This document shows, piece after piece, positions 50,440-58,725 of a stretch of DNA of 64,000 bases (positions within the stretch are counted from its first letter, which is position 1; every line of letters begins with the position of its first letter). The notes beneath the pieces are model-generated. The model was given only the letters and a program-made list of their open reading frames with translations, had not been told where the DNA came from and ran no database searches. This DNA is from WTAW01 sp964406575. GTDB taxonomy: Bacteria > Acidobacteriota > Aminicenantia > Aminicenantales > Aminicenantaceae. The stretch covers positions 1 to 64,000 of the forward strand of contig CAYOSH010000020.1 of assembly GCA_964406575.1 (NCBI GenBank), given 5' to 3'. Made by a program: the position numbers and the translations under genes.

Positions 50440-50468
50440 ATTATACTCGAATTATTTTGCGAATTGAA
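50440..50468 (-). promoter_or_regulatory. purF: purF promoter
   Basis: On the minus strand a perfect TATAAT (50440-50445) is preceded, 17 bases upstream, by TTCAAT (50463-50468), a three-of-six -35 match. Start near 50433 gives a 33-nt leader. No PurR-type operator or purine riboswitch is recognised. Confidence 0.5.
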
Positions 50469-50616
50469 CGGAAAACACTGCCTCTTGCCGAATTTCCTTC
50501 TGTGTGTTCTTTTTATCCGATTGTGCCAACCAGATATTGAGATGGGCATTTGTTCGTCTTAAAGGCATGTCGATCATGAACAGGACAGGATGAATAAACG
50601 AAGAAACGCAGCAGAC

Positions 50617-50634
50617 ATCCGTTCACTCACGGAT
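50617..50634 (-). terminator. Weak hairpin at the end of the heptose-kinase gene
   Basis: ATCCGT (50617-50622) and ACGGAT (50629-50634) form a perfect six-base stem over the stop codon. No T-run follows on the minus strand, so termination would be weak or depend on Rho. The remainder of the gap 50400-50626 holds only the purF promoter. Confidence 0.3.
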
Positions 50635-51595
50635 GAATGATCTGTATGAGTTCGCCTACGGTAAGAGAGGCCGTCCCGATCTTCCCCACGACAACACCTG
50701 CCGCCGCATTGGCCAACACGGCCGCCTCCAGGATCGAAGCCCCCGCAAGGAGGGCGAGGGAGGCTGTTGCGATGACGGTGTCTCCCGCTCCTGTGACATC
50801 AAACACCTCTTGGGCAATCGTGGGGAGATGGATCGCTTTTTCCCCCTTTTCGAATACGGTCATTCCCTGCTCTCCTCTTTTCAGAATCATGTATCGGGCT
50901 CCGATCCGGGAAAGGATTTTTGCTCCGGCTCTCTCCGCTTGGGCATCTGTTTTGCATGCCTGATGGACGATTTGTTCCGCCTCATAATGGTTGGGATTGA
51001 TGAGCGTTACCGGAGAAAATGAGAAAAAGTTCTCGACCTTCGGGTCGACAAACACGGGAATTTTCTTTTTGTGTGCGTAGGGCAGAACCTTGCGCATCAA
51101 AGATTTTGTGAGAAGGCCCTTGTTGTAGTCTGAGATAAGGATACCTTCAAAGGCATCCTCCTGGATAAAGAGGAATATCTTCTCCTCTATCCCGGAGGAG
51201 ATGGACCTCTTCTCCTCTTGGTCCACCCGGACGACCTGCTGGTGAGAAGCGATGATACGTGTCTTTACGGTTGTCGGCCTTTTTTTATCCATCAGGATGC
51301 CCGTGCTGTCTGGAATGTTTTGTTTGATCCAGTTGCCAGCGGAGTCGTCCCCGACCACTCCGACGGGAATGGGAATTGCGCCTAAGCTTCTAAGATTGTG
51401 GCAGACGTTCCCGGCTCCCCCCAAACAAGACGTGTCTTTATGAACTTCGACCACAGGGACTGGGGCCTCTGGGGAGATGCGGCCTACGTGCCCCCATAGG
51501 TATTTATCGAGCATGAGATCGCCCAAGACAAGAACTCTTTTTTTGGCAAAGGCTCGGACGATCCGGATCATTTTATTTGGCTCTGTATGAGTCAT
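50627..51595 (-). CDS. D-glycero-beta-D-manno-heptose-7-phosphate kinase
   Basis: Makes heptose 1,7-bisphosphate for the LPS core. The 322-residue PfkB-family protein has LVLGDLMLDKYLWG, GRISPEAPVPVV, SDYNKGLL and the signature DVTGAGDTVIA. It corresponds to the kinase half of E. coli HldE; the cytidylyltransferase half is absent. AAGGAG seven bases before ATG 51595 is strong, and the gene overlaps the PHP gene by 23 nt. Confidence 0.9.
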   Translation of the reverse strand: MTHTEPNKMIRIVRAFAKKRVLVLGDLMLDKYLWGHVGRISPEAPVPVVEVHKDTSCLGGAGNVCHNLRSLGAIPIPVGVVGDDSAGNWIKQNIPDSTGILMDKKRPTTVKTRIIASHQQVVRVDQEEKRSISSGIEEKIFLFIQEDAFEGILISDYNKGLLTKSLMRKVLPYAHKKKIPVFVDPKVENFFSFSPVTLINPNHYEAEQIVHQACKTDAQAERAGAKILSRIGARYMILKRGEQGMTVFEKGEKAIHLPTIAQEVFDVTGAGDTVIATASLALLAGASILEAAVLANAAAGVVVGKIGTASLTVGELIQIIHP

Positions 51596-52718
51596 CTGTT
51601 TTCTCCTTGATGAACAACGGATTGGACAGGATCCAGGGGATATCTTTCTTCATCGGAGTCCTTTCCTTCAAATACACCTCCACACGGTAAACTCCCGGGC
51701 GTGTCACTGTGAAGGAGAAGGTCTCCTCAGAGGATTGGGACACGGAAGTCCCGTTAAGCAGGAGGTGTACTTCATAATGCACACCTGCGGGAACTTCAAC
51801 ATGTATCGTGGTTTGCGGCGTTATAATGGCATTGTCCCCCATCGGGATGATGTTTTTCCCCTGTTCCGCCCAAAACCGGAATCCCTTCGCCTGAGCTGCC
51901 GCTTCCACGGCGTTGTAAAAGTTGCCATGGCGCAGGGAATCCAGCACTTGTCGCTTAGCTTTGTGAAAGTTCTTCGAAAGGGGCTCGGAAAGCGGGATAT
52001 GAAGCTGGATCGAGGAAAAAAGCGCCCTGTAGAAGAGGTGGGCGTCGACGCTGTAATAACCAAAAATAGGCTGAGCTTTATTGAGAGAATCCCATTTCAA
52101 GAGGTTCTTTTCGGGTCGGACGAGCACCTTGAGGAAAACGAACCTGGGATTCCAAAGAAGAGCTGGAATGAACGGCAGTGATGAAGGCAGACTTTTTCTC
52201 AACATGCTGTCTGCGTTGATGATCTCGATCCCTGAATAGTTTTCTGCTGGACCCCAGCTCCACTGGACTTTGGAATAAGGATGGGCGATGATTGTAAAGC
52301 CGCCTAAAAGACGAACCTGATGGACCGCTTCTTCCGCTGTGGAGGACAATCGTGAAGGCGGCCTTTCAAAGCTCATCGCGACGAGATGGCCTCTGTTTTC
52401 CGAAAGCTCAGACCCCGACAGCACGAGAACACCGTCTTTCCATCCCTCGCATGCGAGTGCTTCATAGTTGGGATTTCCGTGATCGGTGAGGATGATGAAA
52501 TTTAGGGGGATCCGGGCCGCACACGCGGCGATTTGCTCTACGGTTTTTTTCCCGTCTGAATACGTGGAATGGATGTGATAAGCACCCACTACTTCAGGGG
52601 AGGAATCTGTGGCAGGGAGCGTTGTGTAGGATTCGAACCTGAGAAGTTGAAATCCCAGCCAAGCCGAGTAGGCCAGGACCAACACCAGAATAACAGTGAG
52701 GATTTTTTTCTTTCTCAT
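51573..52718 (-). CDS. Membrane-anchored PHP-domain phosphoesterase
   Basis: The 381-residue protein has an N-terminal membrane helix (about 6-25) and an exposed PHP domain starting GAYHIHSTYSDG (about 47) with TDHGNP (about 78) and IIAHPYSK. A C-terminal part (about 290-370) looks like a beta-sandwich. PHP domains are metal-dependent phosphoesterases; a periplasmic phosphate removal from a glycan is possible. It overlaps the ligase gene by 4 nt and the heptose kinase by 23 nt. Confidence 0.82.
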   Translation of the reverse strand: MRKKKILTVILVLVLAYSAWLGFQLLRFESYTTLPATDSSPEVVGAYHIHSTYSDGKKTVEQIAACAARIPLNFIILTDHGNPNYEALACEGWKDGVLVLSGSELSENRGHLVAMSFERPPSRLSSTAEEAVHQVRLLGGFTIIAHPYSKVQWSWGPAENYSGIEIINADSMLRKSLPSSLPFIPALLWNPRFVFLKVLVRPEKNLLKWDSLNKAQPIFGYYSVDAHLFYRALFSSIQLHIPLSEPLSKNFHKAKRQVLDSLRHGNFYNAVEAAAQAKGFRFWAEQGKNIIPMGDNAIITPQTTIHVEVPAGVHYEVHLLLNGTSVSQSSEETFSFTVTRPGVYRVEVYLKERTPMKKDIPWILSNPLFIKEKTDDSYRAK

Positions 52719-53893
52719 GGGCGGTTATCTGGGTCTGGGATGTCCGGTTTTTTCAGGTTGCGGGCTTGGGCGAATGGAACGGCCATCATGTAAAAAAACA
52801 GAGCCGCGATCTCTGCATCGGCGAAATTGTACTCGAACAATCCGGCGGCAAAATGGGCGAAAAAGACTGCGATCGCAGCGACAGCGAGGGGGAAAAGTGT
52901 AGGGTCTTTATTGGGGACAAGTTCAATAAGAGAGATACAAATCCAGACCAAAAAGGCAAACCATACTAGAAGAGTCGGGAGTCCTCTTTCGGCTCCGATC
53001 TGAAGGATGTTATTGTGGAGATGGACGTTATCTTTAGCCTCATCAGAAAGACCGTACTTCGGATTTTGGAACTCCATCTCAACGGTATCCGGGCCTGTTC
53101 CCAACAGAGGAAATTTTTTAATGATCTGTATGCCGGCCCTTATGTATTCGAGCCTTTGGGCATTGGAGTAGCTTTTTGTGCTGAATATGCTCAACGCCCT
53201 GTTTTTTACTTCCCTGGGGCTGATTAGCAAGATGAGTGCTGTCGCTGCAGGTATGACGATCAGCGTTTTTGGTTTGTAGAAAAAGAGCACAACCGATGCG
53301 GCGACGATCATTCCGATCCAGGCACTCCGAGTGGATGTCAGGATGAGGGTGAATACAGAGAGGAGAAATCCCAGTCCCCAGAAGAAACGGGTTTTATCGC
53401 GCACGAAGATGAACATGCTCAAGGCCATCGCCCCGAAAAGGAGCATAACGCCGGCCAGGGTCATGTAATGCCCCATAAATCCTTGAACTCGTTCTCCTGG
53501 AGCGGCTTTGAAGATGAATTGATAGAGAGAGTAAAAAATGCTTATGTACGCAGAGACCAATAGGGCTAAATTGGCCCGCTGGACGTCACTGGCCTTTCGC
53601 AGCCCCATGTAGACTAGAGGAACGATGAGGAAGAGCAGGAGGTCTTTGGAGTCAATCAAGCTGACTTCGGGATTGACGGAAAAGACAGATGACACAATAG
53701 AGAGACCACAGTAGGCGAGCATCCCCCAAAAAAAGGCGGGGAAGCTGATTTTCAGCTTTTTTTTGCCAAGGAGGATCACCAGAACGACAAACGCAAGAGC
53801 GAGAAATATCTGGCTTAGAGAGATCGATACAAACGATACCACCAGAAAGAGCGTGATGAAAAATGGGAGGAGTCTCTCTAGCCGCGTTGTCAT
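52715..53893 (-). CDS. O-antigen ligase-like polytopic membrane protein
   Basis: A 392-residue protein with about eleven hydrophobic helices and a large loop before the C-terminus. TSTRSAWIG (about 196) and DNVHLHNNILQIGAERGLP (about 300) match the Wzy_C/WaaL family, the conserved His being in HLHN. It probably links O-antigen or another glycan to lipid A-core. I chose ATG 53893. The gap 53894-54335 is non-coding and contains a repeat. Confidence 0.8.
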   Translation of the reverse strand: MTTRLERLLPFFITLFLVVSFVSISLSQIFLALAFVVLVILLGKKKLKISFPAFFWGMLAYCGLSIVSSVFSVNPEVSLIDSKDLLLFLIVPLVYMGLRKASDVQRANLALLVSAYISIFYSLYQFIFKAAPGERVQGFMGHYMTLAGVMLLFGAMALSMFIFVRDKTRFFWGLGFLLSVFTLILTSTRSAWIGMIVAASVVLFFYKPKTLIVIPAATALILLISPREVKNRALSIFSTKSYSNAQRLEYIRAGIQIIKKFPLLGTGPDTVEMEFQNPKYGLSDEAKDNVHLHNNILQIGAERGLPTLLVWFAFLVWICISLIELVPNKDPTLFPLAVAAIAVFFAHFAAGLFEYNFADAEIAALFFYMMAVPFAQARNLKKPDIPDPDNRP

Positions 53894-54081
53894 GTTCAGT
53901 CCAATAATTTGAAACAATGATATTATAACACCCATCCAAAAAACTCAAATTCAAAATCTGTAGTGTAAGCATCCTTATTCCCGTGATGCTCTCAAGTCAA
54001 AAGATAATAGCAGGAGCTCGTCACAGTCCATATTCGTCGAAGCCCCCCCACCCACCACCATCCGACTCATAAGGACGGTGA

Positions 54082-54175
54082 CTCGGTTTCAGACCTCCCT
54101 CTCCTCTCCCTTCGGTCTAGGAACCATGGTCGCTCGGTCTTCAAACGGTTTTCTCCATCACACAATTGGGGCACT
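54082..54175. repeat. MITE-like element, copy C
   Basis: CTCGGTTTC... at 54082-54107 matches copy A 15276-15301 with five mismatches in 26 bases. 54145-54175 matches the right end of copy A with two mismatches over 31 bases. A left end around 54024-54045 is too decayed to define. The gap between the O-antigen ligase-like gene and the glycosyltransferase otherwise holds nothing recognisable. Confidence 0.55.
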
Positions 54176-54335
54176 AAATAACGCTACTGGGTTTGGGAAA
54201 CGGACCTTACTTGTGTGCATAAAAGCAGGGATCGGGAAATGCTTCCATTCGTCACGAATGTCGCACCGAATGCTCTCACAGGTGAAGCCTTTCGCAAGGG
54301 GGAAATCTCAGATAAATGTAATTCCTTGTAGGATT

Positions 54336-55406
54336 TTATATTCCATTATTGAGATAAGGAAGGCAGGCTTCGTGGACTTCTTCAGGAGAAATGGTGCGCA
54401 AGCATCGGAAGTCCTTATGAATACACTGTCTCTGCCGGCACGGCCTGCAATCAAAGTCTTTTTCGATCACGGTAGACCGAGCCTTCCATGGTCCGAAGTG
54501 GGCGGGAAGAGTGGGTCCAAAATAGGCGACGATCGGTGTGTTCGTGGTGGCAGCGATGTGCATGGGTCCGCTGTCGGGGCCGACAAAGAGAGACGCTACA
54601 GATATCAAGTCCCTCAACTCCCAGAGGTTGAGACGGTTGACCATGGAGATCAGAGAAGCTTCACACGCTTCTGTTATCTCTTGTTCTGCCTGCAGGTCTT
54701 CGCTCGAGCCGACAAGAATGATCCTCACGCGGGAAGTTTGGGAGAGAAGCCCGATCAATCGGACAAGCCTCTCTGTGCCCCAATCCCGAAACGCATTTCC
54801 CGCGCTGATGTGGAGAACGATTATTTTTGTGTTTTCGAGCGCGTTTTCTTGAAGAACACGCTGGATTTTATCCAACTCTGATTTTTTGGACGGAGGTAAA
54901 CTCATGGGGGGGGATGAGAGGGGATTAAGTCCCAGAGCCTTGACCAAATTGATATGATTTTCCACACTGTGAAAGTACCCCTTTTCCGGTTCTCTAGGAA
55001 GCGTTATGTCGTAGATGAAACTTTTGTGCTTTATCTTGTATCCCACTTTCAGCCGTGCTCCAGAGAAGAGGGTGAGAAGCCAGGCTCTTGGTCCTCCATG
55101 GAAGTCAATGACCACATCGTAGTTATCCTGCCTGATCCGGCGAATATGGTCCAGAAATTCTCTGACACCCAGCTTTTCGGGAAGAATGATGATACGATCT
55201 AGAGCAGGATGACCCTCGACAAGTTCCCTGTAGGGATCATCGATGACATAAGTGACTTTCGCTGAGGGGAAGCCCTCTCTGATGGTGGTGATGGCAGGCG
55301 TTGTCATGACAACATCGCCGATCCGCCTCAGCCGGATTAAGAGGATCCTTTGGATCCTGGAGGGATCAATCTTTAGTTTCTCTCTCGGGTTCAATGGACG
55401 CCTCAT
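54336..55406 (-). CDS. GT9 heptosyltransferase-type glycosyltransferase
   Basis: The 356-residue protein has ILLIRLRRIGDVVMTTPAI near its start, DFHGGPRA, and PDSGPMHIAA with FGPT, diagnostic of the GT9 family that adds heptose to the LPS core. The C-terminal segment has four cysteines (CRPCRQRQC, then CL), as often in this family. ATG 55406 lies inside the next upstream gene (41-nt overlap); TTG 55394 with GAGG six bases before it is a good alternative. Confidence 0.88.
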   Translation of the reverse strand: MRRPLNPREKLKIDPSRIQRILLIRLRRIGDVVMTTPAITTIREGFPSAKVTYVIDDPYRELVEGHPALDRIIILPEKLGVREFLDHIRRIRQDNYDVVIDFHGGPRAWLLTLFSGARLKVGYKIKHKSFIYDITLPREPEKGYFHSVENHINLVKALGLNPLSSPPMSLPPSKKSELDKIQRVLQENALENTKIIVLHISAGNAFRDWGTERLVRLIGLLSQTSRVRIILVGSSEDLQAEQEITEACEASLISMVNRLNLWELRDLISVASLFVGPDSGPMHIAATTNTPIVAYFGPTLPAHFGPWKARSTVIEKDFDCRPCRQRQCIHKDFRCLRTISPEEVHEACLPYLNNGI

Positions 55407-55554
55407 CGCTGAGCATAACTGGGATGTCCTCTTTTATGGGGTAGACACGGGAACAACTCATACATTTGAGGCCTTTCTCATCCGCCGTGATTTTTATGTC
55501 TCCCTTACAGACTGGGCAGGCCAGAATCTCGAGAAGCTTTTGGTCGATGGCCAT
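55366..55554 (-). CDS. Trm112-like zinc protein
   Basis: A 62-residue protein with CPVC (about 13-16) and CMSC (about 31-34), the two cysteine pairs of the Trm112/YcaR fold, and a typical PIKEDIPVML segment. Trm112 activates partner methyltransferases in eukaryotes; bacterial YcaR is linked with LpxK. Here it overlaps a glycosyltransferase by 41 nt. Confidence 0.85.
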   Translation of the reverse strand: MAIDQKLLEILACPVCKGDIKITADEKGLKCMSCSRVYPIKEDIPVMLSDEASIEPERETKD

Positions 55555-55657
55555 TTTTTTCTCCTGGCTACCATCTTAGCGTATCTTCTGTTTCTCAGTC
55601 AACGGATTGCTCAAACGTGTGAGGCTGTTCCAGATCCACGCTGAATAATGGTTTTAG

Positions 55658-55736
55658 GTGATCCGATTCGGTGATGGAGGAAATCAAATAGGAGTGGTCT
55701 CAATGTGCGTTTTAGATATCACCGATTGGGACACTC
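55658..55736. repeat. MITE-like element, short copy D
   Basis: GTGATCCGATTCGGTGATGGAGG at one end and CACCGATTGGGACACTC (55720-55736) at the other form imperfect inverted ends of a 79-bp element. The ends match those of copy A. It occupies the divergent gap between the Trm112-like and WaaP-like genes; the rest of that gap (55555-55867) shows nothing else. Confidence 0.5.
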
Positions 55737-55867
55737 GGACCTCGATCATCACGGAAATTAGGATGCTTACTGTTTTCAATGAAGATTTGACAGAGAAAGT
55801 CTGGTGATGGTATTACTATCACCTCACATGCACGAATAGCATAAAAAAGACGTCTGGAGAAGGGCGC

Positions 55868-56707
55868 TTGCCAGCTATAACGAAAGTGAAAAAGATGGCC
55901 CCTATACAATCACTCGATATCCCCCCCTTCAAAGGCCGGATGCAGCCTGGTTACGATGCGCCCGCTATTGTGGAATCTCTCAGAGATTGTGACACGCTGA
56001 TCGAAAATGCGCAAATTTTAGAGGGTTCGAGGAATAAGGTGGGTGTTGTTGTCCTTCCTGGAGGAAGTGGAGAGAATCTCAAACTTGTCATCAAAGAATT
56101 CCGCGTTAAAGGGGTGGATAAACTTAAAAGTATCTTTACGCCGTCTAAAGCACTTAAGGCATGGCGGGGGAGTCTGGCGCTCGTGGAACGAGGGTTCCTC
56201 ACTCCGTTTCCCATCGCTTATCTTGAGTGGAAAAATTCATTATTTCTGAAAAAGTGTTATTATTTTTCCGAATACGTTCCGGATGGTGAAGAAGTTCGAA
56301 GATTATTCCGTGAGCTTCCCAAGGATGATCTGGTTCTCCTCATGCGGGATCTGGCCGTCTATCTTTCGCGCTGTGTGAGGAGCGGGATCCTCCATCGCGA
56401 CCTTTCGGATGGGAATATTTTGGTCAGTAAGAATTCCGGTGAACAATCCCGTTTTTTTCTTCTAGACACGAACCGCATTCGATGCAAAAAACGTATCAGT
56501 TGCTTTCAGGGGATCAGAAGCCTTGTTCGTTTGGGGATTCCTTCGGAATTTCAACGCATTTTTTTAACTCAATATTTGCATCCCACCGGCTTCAAGCCTG
56601 TGTTTTGGTTGTGGTACAGGATGAATAAGGCCGTTTATAGCTGGTCCATACAGTTTAATGAACTGTTGAAGCTGAAAAAACTGGCTCGGATATTAAAGAT
56701 TCAATAA
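55868..56707 (+). CDS. WaaP-like lipopolysaccharide kinase
   Basis: The 279-residue protein has the kinase catalytic loop HRDLSDGN (about 175) and LLDTNR (about 200) for metal binding, with VIKEF as the probable ATP-binding lysine. This pattern fits the Kdo/WaaP group that phosphorylates LPS sugars. It starts at TTG 55868 with AGAAGG upstream, or at ATG 55895. It is followed within two bases by the glycosidase-fold gene. Confidence 0.8.
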   Translation: MPAITKVKKMAPIQSLDIPPFKGRMQPGYDAPAIVESLRDCDTLIENAQILEGSRNKVGVVVLPGGSGENLKLVIKEFRVKGVDKLKSIFTPSKALKAWRGSLALVERGFLTPFPIAYLEWKNSLFLKKCYYFSEYVPDGEEVRRLFRELPKDDLVLLMRDLAVYLSRCVRSGILHRDLSDGNILVSKNSGEQSRFFLLDTNRIRCKKRISCFQGIRSLVRLGIPSEFQRIFLTQYLHPTGFKPVFWLWYRMNKAVYSWSIQFNELLKLKKLARILKIQ

Positions 56708-56708
56708 A

Positions 56709-58046
56709 ATGGGTGAAACTTTCCGTTGGAATCCTTATGCGGACCAGCCTCACAATGTTGCGCCTCGGGCCCAACGATTCTGGCATCATTTGAGATATGC
56801 CGGAAAATATGTTCCCCTTTTTGCATCCAACATCCGTAAGCTGCCCAGGGGATGGCCCCTTTTCCGCAAGTACCAACGGGAGGTTTATAAAAATCCTGTC
56901 CCTTTCCGCCATCCGTTCGCACTTTCGGTGTCTCCGCAGGAGAGGAGACAGCTGGATATAGCGGGGTGCTTAATGGAGATGGGCATTTCTCAAAGCCTTG
57001 TGCGGTTCCCCTCATGGGAGAGAGCCAAGCTTTCTTTTTACGAGGAGTTCGCAGGACTTCTCCGGGAGAATCGGGTGGAACTGACCGGAGCCCTGCTGCA
57101 GTGCAGAGATGATGTTCTGGATGTCCAGCGCTGGAAGGATTTTGTCGAGGAGGTGTTTGTCCGATTCGGGAAACAATGTGATTTTTTCGAGATCGGCCAT
57201 GCGTGGAACAGGACCAAATGGGGCGTGTGGAATTATAAGGAGTATCTCCAACTGGCACGCCCTGCTGCAGAGCTGGCCGAAACCTATGATGTGAAAATAG
57301 TCGGACCTGCAGTGATCGATTTTGAGTTTCATCTCTATCCTCCGGTGTTGAAAGAGATCCCTTTCGACAAAGTCAGCTCCCTTCTCTACGTGGATAGAGT
57401 CGGGCCTCCGGAGAACAAACAGTTTGGCTGGGATACGGTAGCCAAGGTCGCCCTATTAAAAGCGGCGGTGGATGTGAGCGCCGTTAAAGGCCGAGACTTG
57501 TGGATAACCGAGGTCAATTGGCCTCTGCAAGGCACCGGCGAATACTCTCCCGCGTCCGGCAAGCCCAACGTCACGGAGGAGCAGCAGGCGGATTATCTTG
57601 TGCGATATTTCCTTCTCACCCTGGCTAGCGGTCTTGTGGAGAGGGTTTACTGGTGGCAGCTGGTCGCACCGGGGTATGGACTCATCGATAACCGCAGTGG
57701 AGGTTGGCGGAAGAGGCCGGGCTTTTTTGCTCTCAAGAACTTGGTCAGCATGCTTGAAGGGAGCACTTTTATCAAAAAGATCGCTCATCCCAGTGCGGAA
57801 CTCTTTTCCTTTACAAAAGGGGGAGAGGATTTTGTCGTGTGCTGGGCGCCCGGAGCGAGCGTTGAACTTGATTTTCCCGCTCGGGTGAAACGTATCGTCA
57901 GCCGCGATGGTCAGGAAGAGGCGATAACAAAGAACACGGTTGTGGTCGACGGATGCCCCAAGTATGTCTTTTGTGATCTGGCCGGATCAAAAGACGCGAA
58001 CTGGAAGAGTGGAGCCGACCAAAGGATACGCCTAAGTCATGAATGA
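56709..58046 (+). CDS. Glycoside hydrolase-fold protein, atypical
   Basis: The 445-residue protein reads as a TIM-barrel glycosidase of clan A (GH39-like). FEIGHAWNRTKWG (about 160-172) stands where NEP normally holds the acid/base glutamate, but here Asn is followed by Arg. ITEVNWP (about 265-271) fits the nucleophile glutamate. A C-terminal beta-sandwich follows from about 365. There is no signal peptide, so it is probably cytoplasmic. It could be a pseudoenzyme or use a different mechanism. It overlaps the next gene by 8 nt. Confidence 0.7.
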   Translation: MGETFRWNPYADQPHNVAPRAQRFWHHLRYAGKYVPLFASNIRKLPRGWPLFRKYQREVYKNPVPFRHPFALSVSPQERRQLDIAGCLMEMGISQSLVRFPSWERAKLSFYEEFAGLLRENRVELTGALLQCRDDVLDVQRWKDFVEEVFVRFGKQCDFFEIGHAWNRTKWGVWNYKEYLQLARPAAELAETYDVKIVGPAVIDFEFHLYPPVLKEIPFDKVSSLLYVDRVGPPENKQFGWDTVAKVALLKAAVDVSAVKGRDLWITEVNWPLQGTGEYSPASGKPNVTEEQQADYLVRYFLLTLASGLVERVYWWQLVAPGYGLIDNRSGGWRKRPGFFALKNLVSMLEGSTFIKKIAHPSAELFSFTKGGEDFVVCWAPGASVELDFPARVKRIVSRDGQEEAITKNTVVVDGCPKYVFCDLAGSKDANWKSGADQRIRLSHE

Positions 58047-58725
58047 AATGGAGGAGGATATTTCTTTGACGGGTCCTGTCCTTTCTCCTGCTCCGTTCAA
58101 TAAGCATGAGGTGGAGGAGTACGAGAGGAAAAGGTACAGGGGGATCGACCAAAAACTTGTCCATGTGCGAGAGACAGCTATTCTCGAGAAAATAATGGAG
58201 CGGATCGCTCCTCAAAAAGGATGGGTGTTGGATATCCCCTGCGGGTATGGGCGGTTTTCTGGTCTATTGCGTCGAAGAGGCTGGGGCCTGGTCAGCAGCG
58301 ATTACTCCTTCCCTATGGTCAAGAAGGCCAAAGATTCCCGGGCAGATAAGGCATTGTCGAGAAATTGGGGTGTTATCGCCGATGCCACCAGGGATTTGCC
58401 TTTCAAAGATAACGCCTTTTCGCTTCTGCTGTGTATGCGCTTTTGGCATCATGTCCATGAAGGAAAAAAGCGTCAAGCGGTGCTCCATCATTTCTCCCGG
58501 GTTACGTCCCGCTGGGTGATCCTTTCCTATTACCAGGTCAATCCCCTCCATCTTATCCAAAGGCGTTTCCGGAGAGCAGTGAAAAATAGCTCCACAAGAA
58601 TTAAGATGATCTCTAAAGCTGAGTTTTATGATGAAATCAAGGGGGCTGGTTTTGATTGTCTGGCGATATTCCCGCTATTCAGGGGGGTCCATTCTCAGCA
58701 TATCGCCCTCTTGAAAAAAAATTAA
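58039..58725 (+). CDS. Class I SAM-dependent methyltransferase
   Basis: The 228-residue protein has LDIPCGYGRFSGLL (about 60) as the SAM-binding loop and DLPFKDNAFSLLLCM (about 118) as motif IV. The substrate is unknown; the two preceding genes suggest a sugar or lipid of the envelope. It overlaps the glycosidase-fold gene by 8 nt. Its stop shares the TTAA with the convergent beta-barrel gene. Confidence 0.85.
   Translation: MNEMEEDISLTGPVLSPAPFNKHEVEEYERKRYRGIDQKLVHVRETAILEKIMERIAPQKGWVLDIPCGYGRFSGLLRRRGWGLVSSDYSFPMVKKAKDSRADKALSRNWGVIADATRDLPFKDNAFSLLLCMRFWHHVHEGKKRQAVLHHFSRVTSRWVILSYYQVNPLHLIQRRFRRAVKNSSTRIKMISKAEFYDEIKGAGFDCLAIFPLFRGVHSQHIALLKKN

Noticed and set aside
54078..54881. 267-codon plus-strand frame
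   Set aside because: Starts in a repeat and then runs antisense to the GT9 glycosyltransferase; no protein family features.
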